A stretch of 64,000 bases of DNA from Scalesia atractyloides. Taxonomy: Eukaryota; Streptophyta; Magnoliopsida; Asterales; Asteraceae. A program made the translations under genes and the position numbers. Of the stretch, positions 32,487 to 43,719 are shown one piece after another. Below the pieces are notes generated by a model. That model saw nothing but the letters and a program-made list of their open reading frames with translations, was not told where the DNA came from and did not search any database. The number at the start of each line of letters is the position of its first letter. Positions within the stretch are counted from its first letter, which is position 1. The stretch spans positions 5,249,054-5,313,053 of the forward strand of contig CAMTDV010000002.1 in the NCBI GenBank assembly GCA_947069175.1, read 5' to 3'.

Positions 32487-33837
32487 TAACTATAGGGAAT
32501 TAGGAAATCTCCATGATTTTAACCTAGACTATAGTTAAGTACCTTATTTGACCATGCTTGTTTTACATGCTAAATTTTCTTAAAGTGCTCCTACATACAT
32601 ATATTTACTTCATTGTTTCAAAACATATGCCATTCCTGAGCAAGATTTACACGAACATATGAAGACATGAAATCACTCTCATCACAAAAACGAGATGATT
32701 CCTCCAAGATAGACGTGAAACGCTCACTTTGGTGGTAACTCTCAATCTGCAAACATCGTTTTATGAAATTATACCATCAAGTTAGGAGTGACTTCCACAC
32801 CTTGATGGAAAATTTCACTATGCTTATTCTAGTGGACCCTTCCCAAATGAGTCGGATGTAGTTCTTATCTCGCTTGTTAAGTACCAACCACCTTTTGGGA
32901 ACAACATTATCAAGTTAGGGGTGATACCCGCATCTTGATAACTAGTCACACTCCTCGATTTTCAATCCCGCCAAAGTCTCGAACCTTCGATTGACTAAAG
33001 ACATGTAGTAACCGGAAGGGTGAATACCGTTAACCGAAATTTCGGTGAGAGTATTCTATCTATTAGGCCAAGGCATGCTTCCCAAACTCAAAAGAACTTT
33101 AGATCACTTTGGTTTAGTCAAAGTTTCATTTCGGAATGATCCAAGTTTTAGTCAAACCACGTTTATGCTAGTACTACTTTATGCAGAACACGATTTAACC
33201 ATCCCCTTCTCAAAATTCAAATTATTTTTACAACGGATATATTCATATTTCGTCCATTATTCGTATATTTTATCTCGCTATTTACGTGTACAATCTCAAA
33301 CGTCACCCACAAGAAAAACACTACCCATATTACCTAAAATGGGAGTTCTATCACCAAGATAGGTGTAAGTCCATTACCTTGATGATTAGCTCCGCTCCTC
33401 TCTTTCTTACAAAAATACTACCAACGCGTTAGGAGTGATTTCCTTACCTTGATGATCGTGACCACTTTTCCTTCCTTGTAGAAATCTTACCCTTAAGTTA
33501 GGAGTGATGTCCACATCTCAACGAGTAGATTAAATCGTAACTCAACCAACTCCATGATACCCACTCAATTAAACCTTATACTTAACCCTTTTATGGTATG
33601 TCAATTTTCCCACTTATGCTTGAATCTCAAATCTCATTGTTTTTGTCAAATGTATTTTTACCCTACAATTTATTTACGTAATTCCCATGCGCGAAACCCC
33701 ATTCATGCCTTAAATATTTTCTTACCCGATTTTCATAGTCTTATGAAATGCTACCTATCAACCTAGTTGGTCTGATGAACCTCTTGCCCACGATTTTCAT
33801 ATTCATCCAATCACTAAAGCACTCTCACATTATACTA
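32487..33837 (+). repeat. Non-coding internal part of element F with hairpin-like repeats
   Basis: No gag or pol is recognisable. A ~32-bp motif of the form ATCAAGTTAGGAGTGA(N8-10)CTTGATG recurs at about 32788, 32910, 33352, 33425 and 33495. ATCAAG and CTTGAT are complementary, so each copy can fold as a short hairpin. The right limit of element F is uncertain: by 34004 Tat-lineage coding remnants begin. Confidence 0.5.
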
Positions 33838-34003
33838 TTATAATAAAGACTCTTTGAACCAGGTCCGCAACCTTAACACCCATATAATCCCGGATGGAAG
33901 GAAGGGTGGTCGCCAAGCAAACAAAAGGCCAAAAGTATAGCCTTTGGCCTGGCGGGAACAGCAAGTGATCTTACCAATAGTGCAGGGCTGACCATCCCTC
34001 AAA

Positions 34004-34190
34004 AGCTTGTTGTTCATCACACCTCTCATGGGCCACTACAAATCCAAAAATGTATTCTTAGATGGCGCAAGCACCTCATACATAATGTATGAGCAATGCT
34101 TCAACCATCTAGATGCAAACGACAAGGCCCGACTAGAGCCGGTTGACGTGCTGGTTTCAAGCTTTTGCAACAAAGTCATTCACCCACTAT
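34004..34190 (+). pseudogene. Protease-region remnant, Tat-type gypsy
   Basis: Reads VFLDGASTSYIMYEQCF and NHLDANDKARLEPV, the pattern around the aspartic protease of Tat-lineage pol (usual form: V-D-G-G-S-S then I-M-Y-E-H-C-F). The active-site triplet Asp-Gly-Ala is present, but the domain is cut short and followed directly by unrelated frames. Confidence 0.6.
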
Positions 34191-34324
34191 AGTCGGTTCG
34201 ACGACATACTATACAGGTGATCTTTCCTATGACCCTTATTCTGTTGCATGGATGCGTGAGATGCCACATATCCGATCAATGAAATACATGAAGACATTAC
34301 GGTCAACACGAGGGACCACAAATG

Positions 34325-34870
34325 GTGGTGGCCAAAATCATGAATGCAGGGTACTATTGGTCTAGGATGCACCTAGACGCGGTTAAGGAAATCCGCAAAT
34401 GCGACTCTTGCTAAAGGCACAGACTGAATATCCTCATCCCTAAAAACAATCTAGTGCAAGCCACCAAGGCATGGCTTTCCAAAAATAGGCCATTGACATC
34501 GTCGAATCCTTCCCAAATGCTCCTAAGATGATGGAATTCCTAACTATGGCCATCGACTACTTTCGAAAGGGGGTCGTGGCCAAACCATTGGCCTTCATAC
34601 AACCACCATGTTTAAAACGTTCATTTGGGAACTCGTCATATTCCGATTCGGGCTGTCGATGAGCATCATAAGTGACAACAAGACCCGGTTTGTGGAGGCA
34701 AACTTGAAAGAATGGCTAGCAGATCAACACATCCATCAATTTTTTTACTTCAGTGGCTCATCCGTAATGGAATGACCATGTCAAGCACACGAATAAGAGC
34801 ATCCTTGAGAGCATCAAGACAAGGTTGGGAACCAGTGGTCGTGGGTAGGTTGACGAAGTACCACATGTGT
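34325..34870 (+). pseudogene. Integrase remnant, Tat-type gypsy
   Basis: Across several frameshifts one reads AGYYWSRMHLDAV, CDSC, AIDIVESFPNAP (first catalytic Asp region), FLTMAIDYFRKGVVAKPLA, ISDNKTRF (second Asp) and NKSILESIKTRLG. The order and spacing follow Tat/Retand-type integrases. RT and RNase H between protease (34190) and this remnant are gone. Confidence 0.65.
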
Positions 34871-35050
34871 TGTCGGCCCATCAGACCCTCACGAAAACAT
34901 GTAAACTTTTTTTATTTTTTGACGGTGATGAATGCTTTGTTATTTGTAATTCTATTTTAATGTTTATTTTGGAACACATATTTGTTTTAAATTAATATTT
35001 GCATTTTTCATCACAAAGATTAGGAAGAATCCACCAAAATATAAATAGGC

Positions 35051-35056
<6 letters not shown>

Positions 35057-35105
<49 letters not shown>
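35057..35105. repeat. (TA)n microsatellite
   Basis: About 24 TA units directly against the left end of the inverted-repeat element at 35106; a second (TA)n lies just beyond its right end at 36132-36154. Confidence 0.85.
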
Positions 35106-35107
<2 letters not shown>

Positions 35108-35400
35108 TTTAAATGACAACGCTAAATATTGCGAGAACCGTGAGAACGAATGAAAAAACCGCGAAAACTTGGTAAAAAATAATTCAAACTCAAATTTCTT
35201 AACACTTATCATTGTTATTCGAATACAATGTTAAAAATCTATTTTACACGTTTAAATTTACATGTATTCATAAATATTGAAAATTTACACATGTATAAAA
35301 AACTAATAAGAATGATTTTGAGAGAATTCATGAATTATTTGATGCTGTAAATTCCTTAATTAATGTTGTATCTTAATTACAATGAGGTTTGTATTAAAAA

Positions 35401-36053
35401 AGAAAAATAGCGAAAATAGCTTTTGACAGGTCAAAATTTTCAAAATAGCCAACGAAAACGTCTCAGGGAGCCTTCTCACAGAAAAACATGGCGTTGAAAC
35501 GTCTTTAAAAAGCCTTTTCAATCCAACCAATTGCGCTCCGCCACGTGCTAAAAAAATTATTGTAAAGACTTAGAGCCATTTCAACCTTTTTGTAGAGGCT
35601 TAGAGCCGTTTCATCCTTTTTGTAGAGGCTTATAGCCGTTTCAGCCTTTTTGTAGAAGCTTAGAGCCGTTTCAGCCTTATTTATTAATTTTAACATTTGT
35701 ATATTTTTAGTATTTTTAATATTTAAAACAAACAAATTTATCTAAAATAAAAGTTGAAAAAGAAATTTAGAAAAAGTCTTGAGCTTTTTAATAATAGATT
35801 CATAATTATTCAAAAATATTTGAAATAATAATTTGACAGACAAAAACGGCTCTAAGCCTCTAAAAAAGGCTAAAACGGCTCTAAGCCTTTCCAATCATTT
35901 TTTTGACACGTGATGGAGCGCAGTTGGTTGGGTTAAAAGAGTTTTTTTAAGACGTTTCAACGCCATGTTATTTTGTGAAAAGGCTCCCTAAGTTGTTTCC
36001 GTTGGCTATTTTGGAAATTTTGACCGGTCAAATGCTATTTTTGTTATTTTTCC
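35401..36053. mobile_element. Inner inverted-repeat element (653 bp) nested in the outer MITE
   Basis: Arms of about 250 bp: left 35401-35650, right 36053-35850 read in reverse, sharing AATAGCCAACG, AACATGGCGTTGAAACGTCTT and GCTTAGAGCCGTTT. A possible duplication TTAAAAA flanks it (35394-35400 and 36054-36060). Length of the arms suggests a MULE-type or foldback element without transposase. Confidence 0.7.
35568..35682. repeat. Four 30-bp tandem units inside the inner element
   Basis: Unit GGCTTAGAGCCGTTTCAGCC plus TTTTTGTAGA, four copies with few changes. Each holds the palindrome GGCTTAGAGCC. The opposite arm (35845-35895) has only two copies, so the array expanded on one side. Confidence 0.75.
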
Positions 36054-36154
36054 TTAAAAATGGTTTTGATTGGTTTTCTTATTCGTTATCACGGTTCTCG
36101 TAACATTTAACGTTCTCAAGATAACCCTCTTTTATATATATATATATATATATT

Positions 36155-36825
36155 ATGCGTGTAATATAATACAAAGTGGTTTACCTTTTATTAATAAAGT
36201 TATCACTAATTAATTAATTAAGTACACTAAAAGGTGATGGCATTTTATTTAGGGTGTATGTGTATTATTTTTAAAAAAATTAAATGTATCATAACACTTA
36301 TCGATAACGGTTATTGATGAACATAAAATATACATATTGGGTTCAAAGATCTTAACAAGATTTCTATAAAATTATTTAATGTATCAAACAGTTATGAACT
36401 TCTATAATACATGTTCAATAACACTTTTTTATAAAGTGACAAAATATGCTTTGACAAGTCTCTTATATATTTGAACTAATATCTATCACGACTCTTCCAT
36501 TCCATACCACATGTGATTATAGGCATGAATTATGTGAATTAATCACGATTTACGTCTTTCTTTGAGAACCTAGTCAGATCTTCCATAAATTTAACATGAC
36601 AATTAACACATAACATGGTATCGATACATAAATAAGCAATTAAAGGATAATGTCGATATATACATTTCAAAGTTGCATGGTTGATATTTTAAAAGTGTGA
36701 TCCAAAGTGGCAAGAAAAGTGAAGAACACATGAAATTGCAGGGAAAATAGGTCGTTAATTATTACACGAAAACGGATCTTCTAAATTAAAGTCTTCTTTT
36801 CAATAACCACACTTTTGTAAAAGAG
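36155..36825. other. AT-rich DNA left of the copia element
   Basis: No gene or repeat recognised. Confidence 0.5.
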
Positions 36826-36830
36826 TAACA

Positions 36831-37060
36831 TGTTGGATTTTTGAACGTGTGTAAATATAGTCTAAAACACTGTCCCACATAGATGTGGGAATAAATAGAT
36901 GTTAGTGTATAAGGTAATGTTTTACCTAACTAACATAACTATATGCCATGTTTTACCGAAACCCCTACGCGGGCGCGTAGGGGGGTGCAAATCTTGAGCC
37001 GAATTTAGTTGAACTCGTGTACGCCCGCATGTCCTGCGGACACGAATGTCGTTCCGAAAA
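36831..37060 (+). repeat. Truncated copia LTR1
   Basis: Matches the first ~230 bp of LTR2 and LTR3 (TGTTGGATTTTTGAACG to TCGTTCCGAAAA), then joins pol sequence at AAAA|TAGAGGTGAACC. LTR2 has GAAAACTTGGG and the intact internal region has CCAAAAATAGAGG at this place, so the junction shows 4-bp microhomology. Confidence 0.9.
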
Positions 37061-37781
37061 TAGAGGTGAACCTGTAAACCAGTTGGAGTACTCTAGAATT
37101 ATTGGTAGCTTGATGTATCTTATGAGTTGTACTAGACCAGACATAGCATATGCTGTGAGCAAACTAAGTAGATACACGAGCAATCCAAATTCAATGCATT
37201 GGAACGGTATTAATCGATTGCTTCGATACTTAAGATACACTCGAGAATACGGGTTGCATTATAATAGATATCCAGCGGTCATAGAAGGACACTGCGATGC
37301 AAATTGGATATCTGACACGAATGATTCCAGAGCAACAAGTGGGTATGTATTTACACTTGGAGGTGCTGCTATGTCGTGGAAATCGTCAAAACAAACAGTA
37401 ATCGCTAGATCCACGATGGAATCGAAGTTCATCGCTTTAGATAAAGCAGGTGAAGAAGCAGAATGGTTGCGTCAATTTGTTGAGGACATACCAAGATGGC
37501 CTAAGCCGGCAACGGCCATTTGTATACATTCCGATAGCCAATCGGCAATTGGCAGAGCTCGTAGCACAATGTATAATGGTAGAAACAGACATATCAGACA
37601 TAGACATAATACGATACGACAACTATTCTCTACAAGAATTATCACTGTTGACTACGTGAGGTCAAAGGATAATATCGCGGATCCGCTAACAAAAGGCCTA
37701 AGTAGAGAGTTAGTTCAGAAGTCGTCCATGGAAATGGGACTGAAGCCCTTGAAAAATGAATTTCATATGATGGAAACCTAA
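37061..37781 (+). pseudogene. RT end and RNase H of copia unit 1
   Basis: An open frame of 254 codons starts inside LTR1 (37017) and runs through the junction; the pol part is 37061-37781. It shows the RT C-terminus (RIIGSLMYLMSCTRPDI) and a complete copia RNase H: GHCDANW (Asp), STMESKFIALDKA (Glu), IHSDSQSAIG (Asp), SKDNIADPLTKGL (Asp). All four catalytic acids are kept and there is no stop, unlike the second copy at 42619-43108. It lacks the rest of pol, so it is a fragment. Confidence 0.88.
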
Positions 37782-38329
37782 CTTAATAGACTAGAGATCC
37801 CAAGAATTAAGTTCAATAGGAAAACCTAATTGTATGAATTGGTAAAGTTCTGTGGGGGAAGGGTTAACCCCACACATATAAAGGGAGCTTATTATAAAGT
37901 TTAATAAACCTCCTAGTCCATTCCTAAAAGTGACATGTATGAGGCTGAGCCTATGGCTTTTAATGATTCGACTAAGGTATCCATACCTAGTGAGTCACCT
38001 ATGTGAGAGAGAAGTGTGGTCGCTTCGAAGGGTATTGTTGGGACACAATACTTAATAGCTCTCGCAGAACCAGGCATCCTCATGACCATAACGAACATAT
38101 CTATGAGGACTTGACGTTGTCAGGGAGAGTCTTGTATGAAATGTATTGTCGTCTACATAAACGGCAGACAAGTTCAAAGACATCAATGTCTACTCAGAGC
38201 TAGTGGGCTAAGTGCATTTCATGAGCGAAGTTTCAAAGGGTAACACCTACCTATCGTATGCAAAACTCAACTGCTGAAATTTAATTGGAATAATGTTGTT
38301 TGAGAGCAACCTCCATTCATGTGGGGGAT
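37782..38329 (+). other. 3' non-coding region and polypurine tract, copia unit 1
   Basis: Matches 43171-43719 almost base for base. It ends with the polypurine tract ATGTGGGGGAT just before LTR2. Small open frames shared by both copies (e.g. 38003-38203) show no protein family. Confidence 0.8.
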
Positions 38330-39092
38330 TGTTGGATTTTTGAACGTGTGTGAATGAAGTCTAAAACACTGTCCCACATAGGTGTGGGAATAAAATAGAT
38401 GTTAGTGTATAAGGTAATTTTTTACCTAACTAACATAACTATATGCCATGTTTTACCAAAACCCCTACGCGGGCGCGCAGGGGGGAGGGTGCAAATCTTG
38501 AGCCGAATTTAGTTGAACTCGTGTACACCCGCGTGTCCTGCGGACACGAATATCGTTCTGAAAACTTGGGCTCACGTGGGGCGGTTTTTGCACCCGTAAC
38601 CGATTCTGTTGATTGAGTTTTTGAAAAAAAAACTTATTTAATATTGATGATCATTATGTCAAGATCTGAAACTGGTTCGGTTCTAATGATCATTTAAGTC
38701 AGTCTTTTTAAATTTCGAAACAGCTTTGAAGGTCATTGTTATCAGTCTAGAAACTGATAACTAATAACCATTATGAGGTTATTAAAACGTTGCAATGATG
38801 ACCCAAAATCGGTTATGGTTCTACCTGTATAAATACAGACCAAGGCTATTCAGTTTAGACACATCAAAAAACACACAGTTCTCCTCTTCCTATCTAGTTC
38901 TCTATGTAGCATCTCTGATTGTTTTTCAGGCAAGTGTTCAAGTCCGGCAGTGCGCTGTTGCTGCTTCGAACCTGCGTACCCTGGAAACAGACGACGAATC
39001 TGTTTAAGGGAATTGTGTCAAACACAAGCCCAGTTTACTGTTTCTTGTTTCTGTTTCAATTTTCTTTTACATTATTAGCAGTTTAACTAACA
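38330..39092 (+). repeat. Copia LTR2 (763 bp), shared middle LTR
   Basis: TGTTGGATTTTTG to GTTTAACTAACA. TATA box CTGTATAAATACAG at about 38826-38835. The usual initiator-Met primer-binding site is not found in the bases that follow (AACTTAAACAAATTT). Confidence 0.9.
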
Positions 39093-39156
39093 AACTTAAA
39101 CAAATTTATTTTACTAATTCTTACTGCTATTGTTTTTCAGAATGCAAACATAACCT

Positions 39157-40167
39157 ATGACTACTGCTGTTTCTACTGTCGTCTCTGCGATCATGGCGTC
39201 CACTGTTGCGGTCACAATGGGTCTGGTTGCACCGTTGCCTAACGCTGTCTCGCATGCCGAGAAGCCTGAGAAATTCAACGGCGTGAATTTCAAACAGTGG
39301 CAGCAAAAGATGTTATTTTATCTGACCACGCTGAACCTTGCGAGGTTCTTGACTGAATCCAATCCCCATGTTGAGGAAGGGGACATGGACGCTCAATCTG
39401 TGAGCGCGGTTCATGCTTGGAATCATTCCGATTTCTTGTGTCGCAACTTTATTCTGAACGGTTTAGTGGATACACTATACAACGTGTATTGCAAAGCCAA
39501 GACTGCCAAAGAATTGTGGGAGTCGTTGGATCACAAATACAAAACAGAAGATGCGGGCACAAAGAAATTTGTGGTGGCTAAGTTCTTGGACTTCAAAATG
39601 ATAGATGCTAAGACTATCATGAGCCAAGTCCAAGAACTGCAGTTTATTCTTCATGATATTCATGCAGAAGGAATAGTCCTCAGCGAGACATTCCAAGTTG
39701 CGGCTATGATTGAAAAGCTACCACTAAATTGGGTCGATTACAAGAACTATCTAAAACATAAGCGAAAGGAGATGACTATTGAAGATCTTGTTGTTCGTCT
39801 TCGCATTGAAGAAGACAACAAAATTGCTTTGAAAAGGGTTGATGGTCCTGAAACTGTCAAAGCCAATCTTGTTGAGCATGGCCAGTCTTCAAAGTCGAAA
39901 AACAGTGGAAAGGGTGGGAAAAAGGGTCATGTGAAACGTTCCAACCTCGGTCCAAAAGGAGGCGTTGGGAAGAAGAAGTTCCAAGGAACTTGTTATAATT
40001 GCAAGAAGCAAGGCCATAAGGCCAATGAATGCAAGCTTCCTAAGAAGGAAAGCGCTCGACAAGTGAACATGGTTCATGAAGTCGACAACCTTCTTGCCAT
40101 GGTCACGGACCTCTTAATTCTGGTCACCAAAGTTAATCTGGTTGGCCAAAATAATAAGGATTGGTAG
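39157..40167 (+). pseudogene. Copia gag (UBN2-type), unit 2
   Basis: Open for 336 codons from MTTAVSTVVSAIM. The gag core reads FNGVNFKQWQQKMLFYL, AKELWESLDHKYKTED and AMIEKLPLNWVDYKNYLKH; a CCHC knuckle CYNCKKQGHKANEC lies near residue 280. The stop at 40165-40167 (TAG after KDW) falls where copia polyproteins read on into protease with a second Trp, so it is probably a TGG-to-TAG change and the end of gag is not natural. It packages element RNA in virus-like particles in active relatives. Confidence 0.88.
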
Positions 40168-40421
40168 GTTGATACGGGGGCTACCCGTCTTGTGTGCTTT
40201 GACAAAAGTTTGTTTAGCACTTCCAAGGCAGTGACCGTCGGGGAAAAAGTCTTTATGGGAAACTCGGCCACGGCCGAAGTCAAGGGCGAGGGGAACGTGG
40301 TCTTGAAGATGACCTAGGGAAAAGAACTCACCTTGTCCAACGTGCTGTATGTTCCGGAAATTCGGAAAAACCTTGTGTCGGGATGGCAGTTGAACAAGTT
40401 TGGGTTCAAAATGGTGATTGA
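40168..40421 (+). pseudogene. Copia protease region, unit 2
   Basis: Directly after the TAG, in the same frame: VDTGATRLVC (catalytic Asp-Thr-Gly; the usual His after Arg is Leu), then a TAG at 40315-40317 in KMT-stop-GKELTLSNVLYVPEI. The frame breaks near 40415 (VIE then stops) and continues one base shifted at 40422. Confidence 0.8.
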
Positions 40422-41110
40422 GTGGTCGTGCTGACCAAGAGTGGTATGTATGTTGGTAAGGGCTATGCCCTCAATGGTATTTTTAAACTAAATGTAATGG
40501 TTGTGAAAGCTATGAATGAAAATGCTACTACTTCTACTTACTTGATTGAGTCGTCTAATCTTTGGCATGGTAGGCTAGGTCATGTTAATTTTAATTCAAT
40601 TCATCGTTTAATTAAACTCAATTGCATACCAACTTTCGATGTCGACTCAAATAATAAATGTGAAACTTGCATAGAAGCAAAACAAACAAAATCGTCCTTC
40701 AAAAAGGTCGAACGAATCACCGAACCCCTTGACATGATACACACTGATGTGTGCGACCTAAAGGCAATTCCTACTCGTGGTGGGAACAAGTACTTCATCA
40801 CGTTCATTGATGATAGTACACGGTATTGCAATGTGTACTTACTTAAGAGTAAGGACGAGGCCATTGACAAGTTTATCTTGTTCAAGGCCGAAGTTGAAAA
40901 TCAACTAAATCACAAAATCAAAATTGTAAGGAGTGATCGAGGAGGTGAATATGTTTCACCTTTTGTTGATGTGTGTGCGAAAAATGGAATCATACACGAA
41001 CTCACGGCTCCTTACTCCCCTCAATCGAATGGCATAGCGGAACGTAAAAATCGTACCTTGAAAGAAATGATGAATGCCATGATGATAAGTTCTGGTGTAA
41101 ACCAAAACAT
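40422..41110 (+). pseudogene. Copia integrase, unit 2 (N-terminal and core)
   Basis: Zinc-finger HHCC (LWHGRLGHVN ... CETCIEAKQ), catalytic Asp in MIHTDVCDL, second Asp in VRSDRGGEY, Glu in NGIAERKNRT. All three catalytic acids are present. The frame shifts near 41110 (GVNQNMWGKQ versus MGEAILSANYVLN), then integrase continues to about 41480 with ELWTGKKPPYKYLKVWGC. Confidence 0.88.
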
Positions 41111-42618
41111 GTGGGGGAAGCAATCTTATCGGCAAATTATGTGTTGAACATGATACCTAATAAGAAGAAGGATGTAACGCCATATGAATTGTGGACGGGA
41201 AAGAAACCACCATATAAATACTTGAAAGTGTGGGGTTGTCTAGCTAAGGTGGTGGTCACACCACCAAAGCGACTACTAATAGGACCCAAAATAGTAGATT
41301 GTGTATTTATTGGATACACCCGTCTTTATGGTCCTTATCGTTTTCTTGTGCATGATTCTAAGAACCCTGGAATATGCAAAGGCACCATAATAGAATCCAA
41401 GGATGCATCACGGTTTGAACATGTGTTCCCACACTTAACTACAAGTGAACCGAGTTCTTCTAGATCGGTCGAGGAAAATGTTCCTGAAGTTGAATACAAT
41501 GAACCTCTTGAAAAAATTAAGACTGAGGAAGTTGAAATCAGGAAAAGTAAAAGGCAAAGGACCGAAAAATCCTTTGGCCCTGAGTTTCTTACCTACATGG
41601 TAGAAGATGAACCTCAAACGTACCACCAAGCGGTACATTCCTCAGAAGGACCTCAGTGGAGGGAGGCCATCAAAAGTGAGATAGACTCGATCTTACAAAA
41701 CCATACTTGGGAGCTAGTGGATCTTCCGCAAGGATGTAAACCACTAGGACATCGATGGATCTTCAAGAAGAAGATGAAGCCTGATGGAACCATCGATAAG
41801 TACAAAGCAAGCTTGGTAATCAAAGGATATAAACAACGAGAAGGTTTAGATTACTTTGATACATATTCGCCAGTCACGTGAATAACATCCATCGGGTTGG
41901 TACTTGACATTGCCGCCATTAGGAATTTGGAAGTTCACCAAATGGATGTAAAACAACCTTCCTAAATGGAAATCTAGAGGAAGAAATTTACATGGAGCAA
42001 CCCGAAGGCTTCACAGCCATTGGGCAAGAAAATAAAGTGTGTAAACTTGTAAAATTGTTATATGGATTGAAACAAGCTCCAAAACAATGGCACCAAAAAT
42101 TTGATCATGTTATGCTTGATGCTGGGTTCAAAATCAACGAATGTGACAAATGTGTATATGTGAAGGACACATCTGATGGGTACGTCATTTTGTGTCTATA
42201 TGTAGATGATATGCTCATTGCTGGAAGTGATGAGAAAATGATAAAATCTACAAAGAACATGCTAAAAGCAAAATTTGACATGAAAGACATGTGTCTTGCG
42301 GATGTGATTCTGGGAGTTCAAATCAAACGAACCCAAATTGGACTTGTTTTAAGTCAATCTCATTATGTGGAGAAAATTCTTGAGAAGTTTAATGCAAATG
42401 ACTCCAACATAGCTAGGACTCCACTTGACACGAGTCAACATCTAGCCAAAAATAGAGGTGAACCTGTAAACCAGTTGGAGTACTCAAGAATTATTGGTAG
42501 TTTGATGTATCTTATGAGTTGTACTAGACCAGACATAGCATATGTTGTGAGCAAACTTAGTAGATACACGAGCAATCAAAATTCAATGCATTGGAACGGT
42601 ATTACTCGATTGCTTTGA
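41111..42618 (+). pseudogene. Copia integrase C-terminus and reverse transcriptase, unit 2
   Basis: From 41111: integrase end, a linker (EIRKSKRQRTEKSFGPEFLT), then the RT start (WREAIKSEIDSILQNHTWEL, HRWIFKKKMKPDGTID). At 41879 a TGA follows SPVT, where the family has Arg (CGA-to-TGA at a CpG). A one-base loss near 41950 shifts the frame (DVKQPS for the usual D-V-K-T-x-F-L). RT resumes at 41992: MEQPEGF, LYGLKQAPKQWHQKF, and the catalytic YVDD at 42199-42210. Another TGA at 42616-42618 lies where unit 1 has CGA (Arg). Confidence 0.88.
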
Positions 42619-43108
42619 TACTTAAGATACACTCGAGAATACGGGTTGCATTATAATAGATATCCAGCGGTCATAGAAAGACACTGCGATGCAAATTGGA
42701 TATCTGACACGAATGATTCCAGAGCAACAAGTGGGTATGTATTTACACTTGGAGGTGCTGCTATATCATAGAAATCGTCAAAACAAACGGTAAACGCTAG
42801 ATCCACGATGGAATCGAAGTTCATCGCTTTAGATAAAGCAAGTGAAGAAGCAGAATGGCTGCGTCAATTTGTTGAGGACATACCAGATGGCTAAGCCGGC
42901 AACGGCCATTTGTATACATTGCGATAGCCAATCGGCAATTGGCAGAGCTCGTAGCACAATGTATAATGGTAGAAACAGACATATCAGATGTATACATAAT
43001 ACGATACGACAACTAATCTCTACAGGAATTATCACTGTTGACTATGTGAGGTCAAAGGATAATATCACGGATTCGCTAACAAAAGGCCTAAGTAGAGAGT
43101 TAGTTTAG
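42619..43108 (+). pseudogene. Decayed RNase H of copia unit 2
   Basis: Homologous to 37350-37781 but with an in-frame TAG at about 42768 (unit 1 has TGG, MSWKS), a lost base near 42890 (IPDG versus IPRWPKP), and replacements such as GHCDA to RHCDA, KAGEE to KASEE and ADPLT to TDSLT. Most are C-to-T or G-to-A. The Asp of CDAN and the Glu of TMESK remain. Confidence 0.85.
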
Positions 43109-43719
43109 AAGTCGTCCATGGGAATGGGACTGAAGCCCTTGAAAAATGAATTTCATATGATGGAAACCTAACTTAATAGACTAGAGATCCCAAGAATTAA
43201 GTTCAATAGGAAAACCTAATTGTATGAATTGGTAAAGTTACTGTGGGGGAAGGGTTAACCCCACACATATAAAGGGAGCTTATTATAAAGTTTAATAAAC
43301 CTCCTAGTCCATTCCTAAAAGTGACATGTATGAGGCTGAGCCTATGGCTTTTAATGATTCGACTAAGGTATCCATACCTAGTGAGTCACCTATGTGAGAG
43401 AGAAGTGGGGTCGCTTCGAAGGGTATTGTTGGGACACAATACTTAATAGCTCTCGCAGAACCAGGCATCCTCATGACCATAACGAACATATCTATGAGGA
43501 CTTGACGTTGTCAGGGAGAGTCTTGTATGAAATGTATTGTCGTCTACATAAACGGCAGACAAGTTCAAAGACATCAATGTCTACTCAGAGCTAGTGGGCT
43601 AAGTGCATTTCATGAGCGAAGTTTCAAAGGGTAACACCTACCTATCGTATGCAAAACTCAACTGCCGAAATTTAATTGGAATAATGTTGTTTGAGAGCAA
43701 CCTCCATTCATGTGGGGAT

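Larger units (their letters stand above)
35106..36126. mobile_element. Outer MITE-like element with 46-bp terminal inverted repeats
   Basis: Left arm 35106-35151 and right arm 36081-36126 share CGAGAACCGTGAGAACGAAT (right arm GATAACGAAT). Both ends start GGTT. It sits in a (TA)n tract, so a TA duplication is likely but cannot be separated from the repeat. A second inverted-repeat element is nested at 35401-36053. No coding capacity. Confidence 0.65.

Noticed and set aside
38003..38203. 66-codon frame kept in both copia units (also 43394-43594)
   Set aside because: Kept only because the two regions are near-identical copies; it lies between RNase H and the polypurine tract and shows no family pattern.
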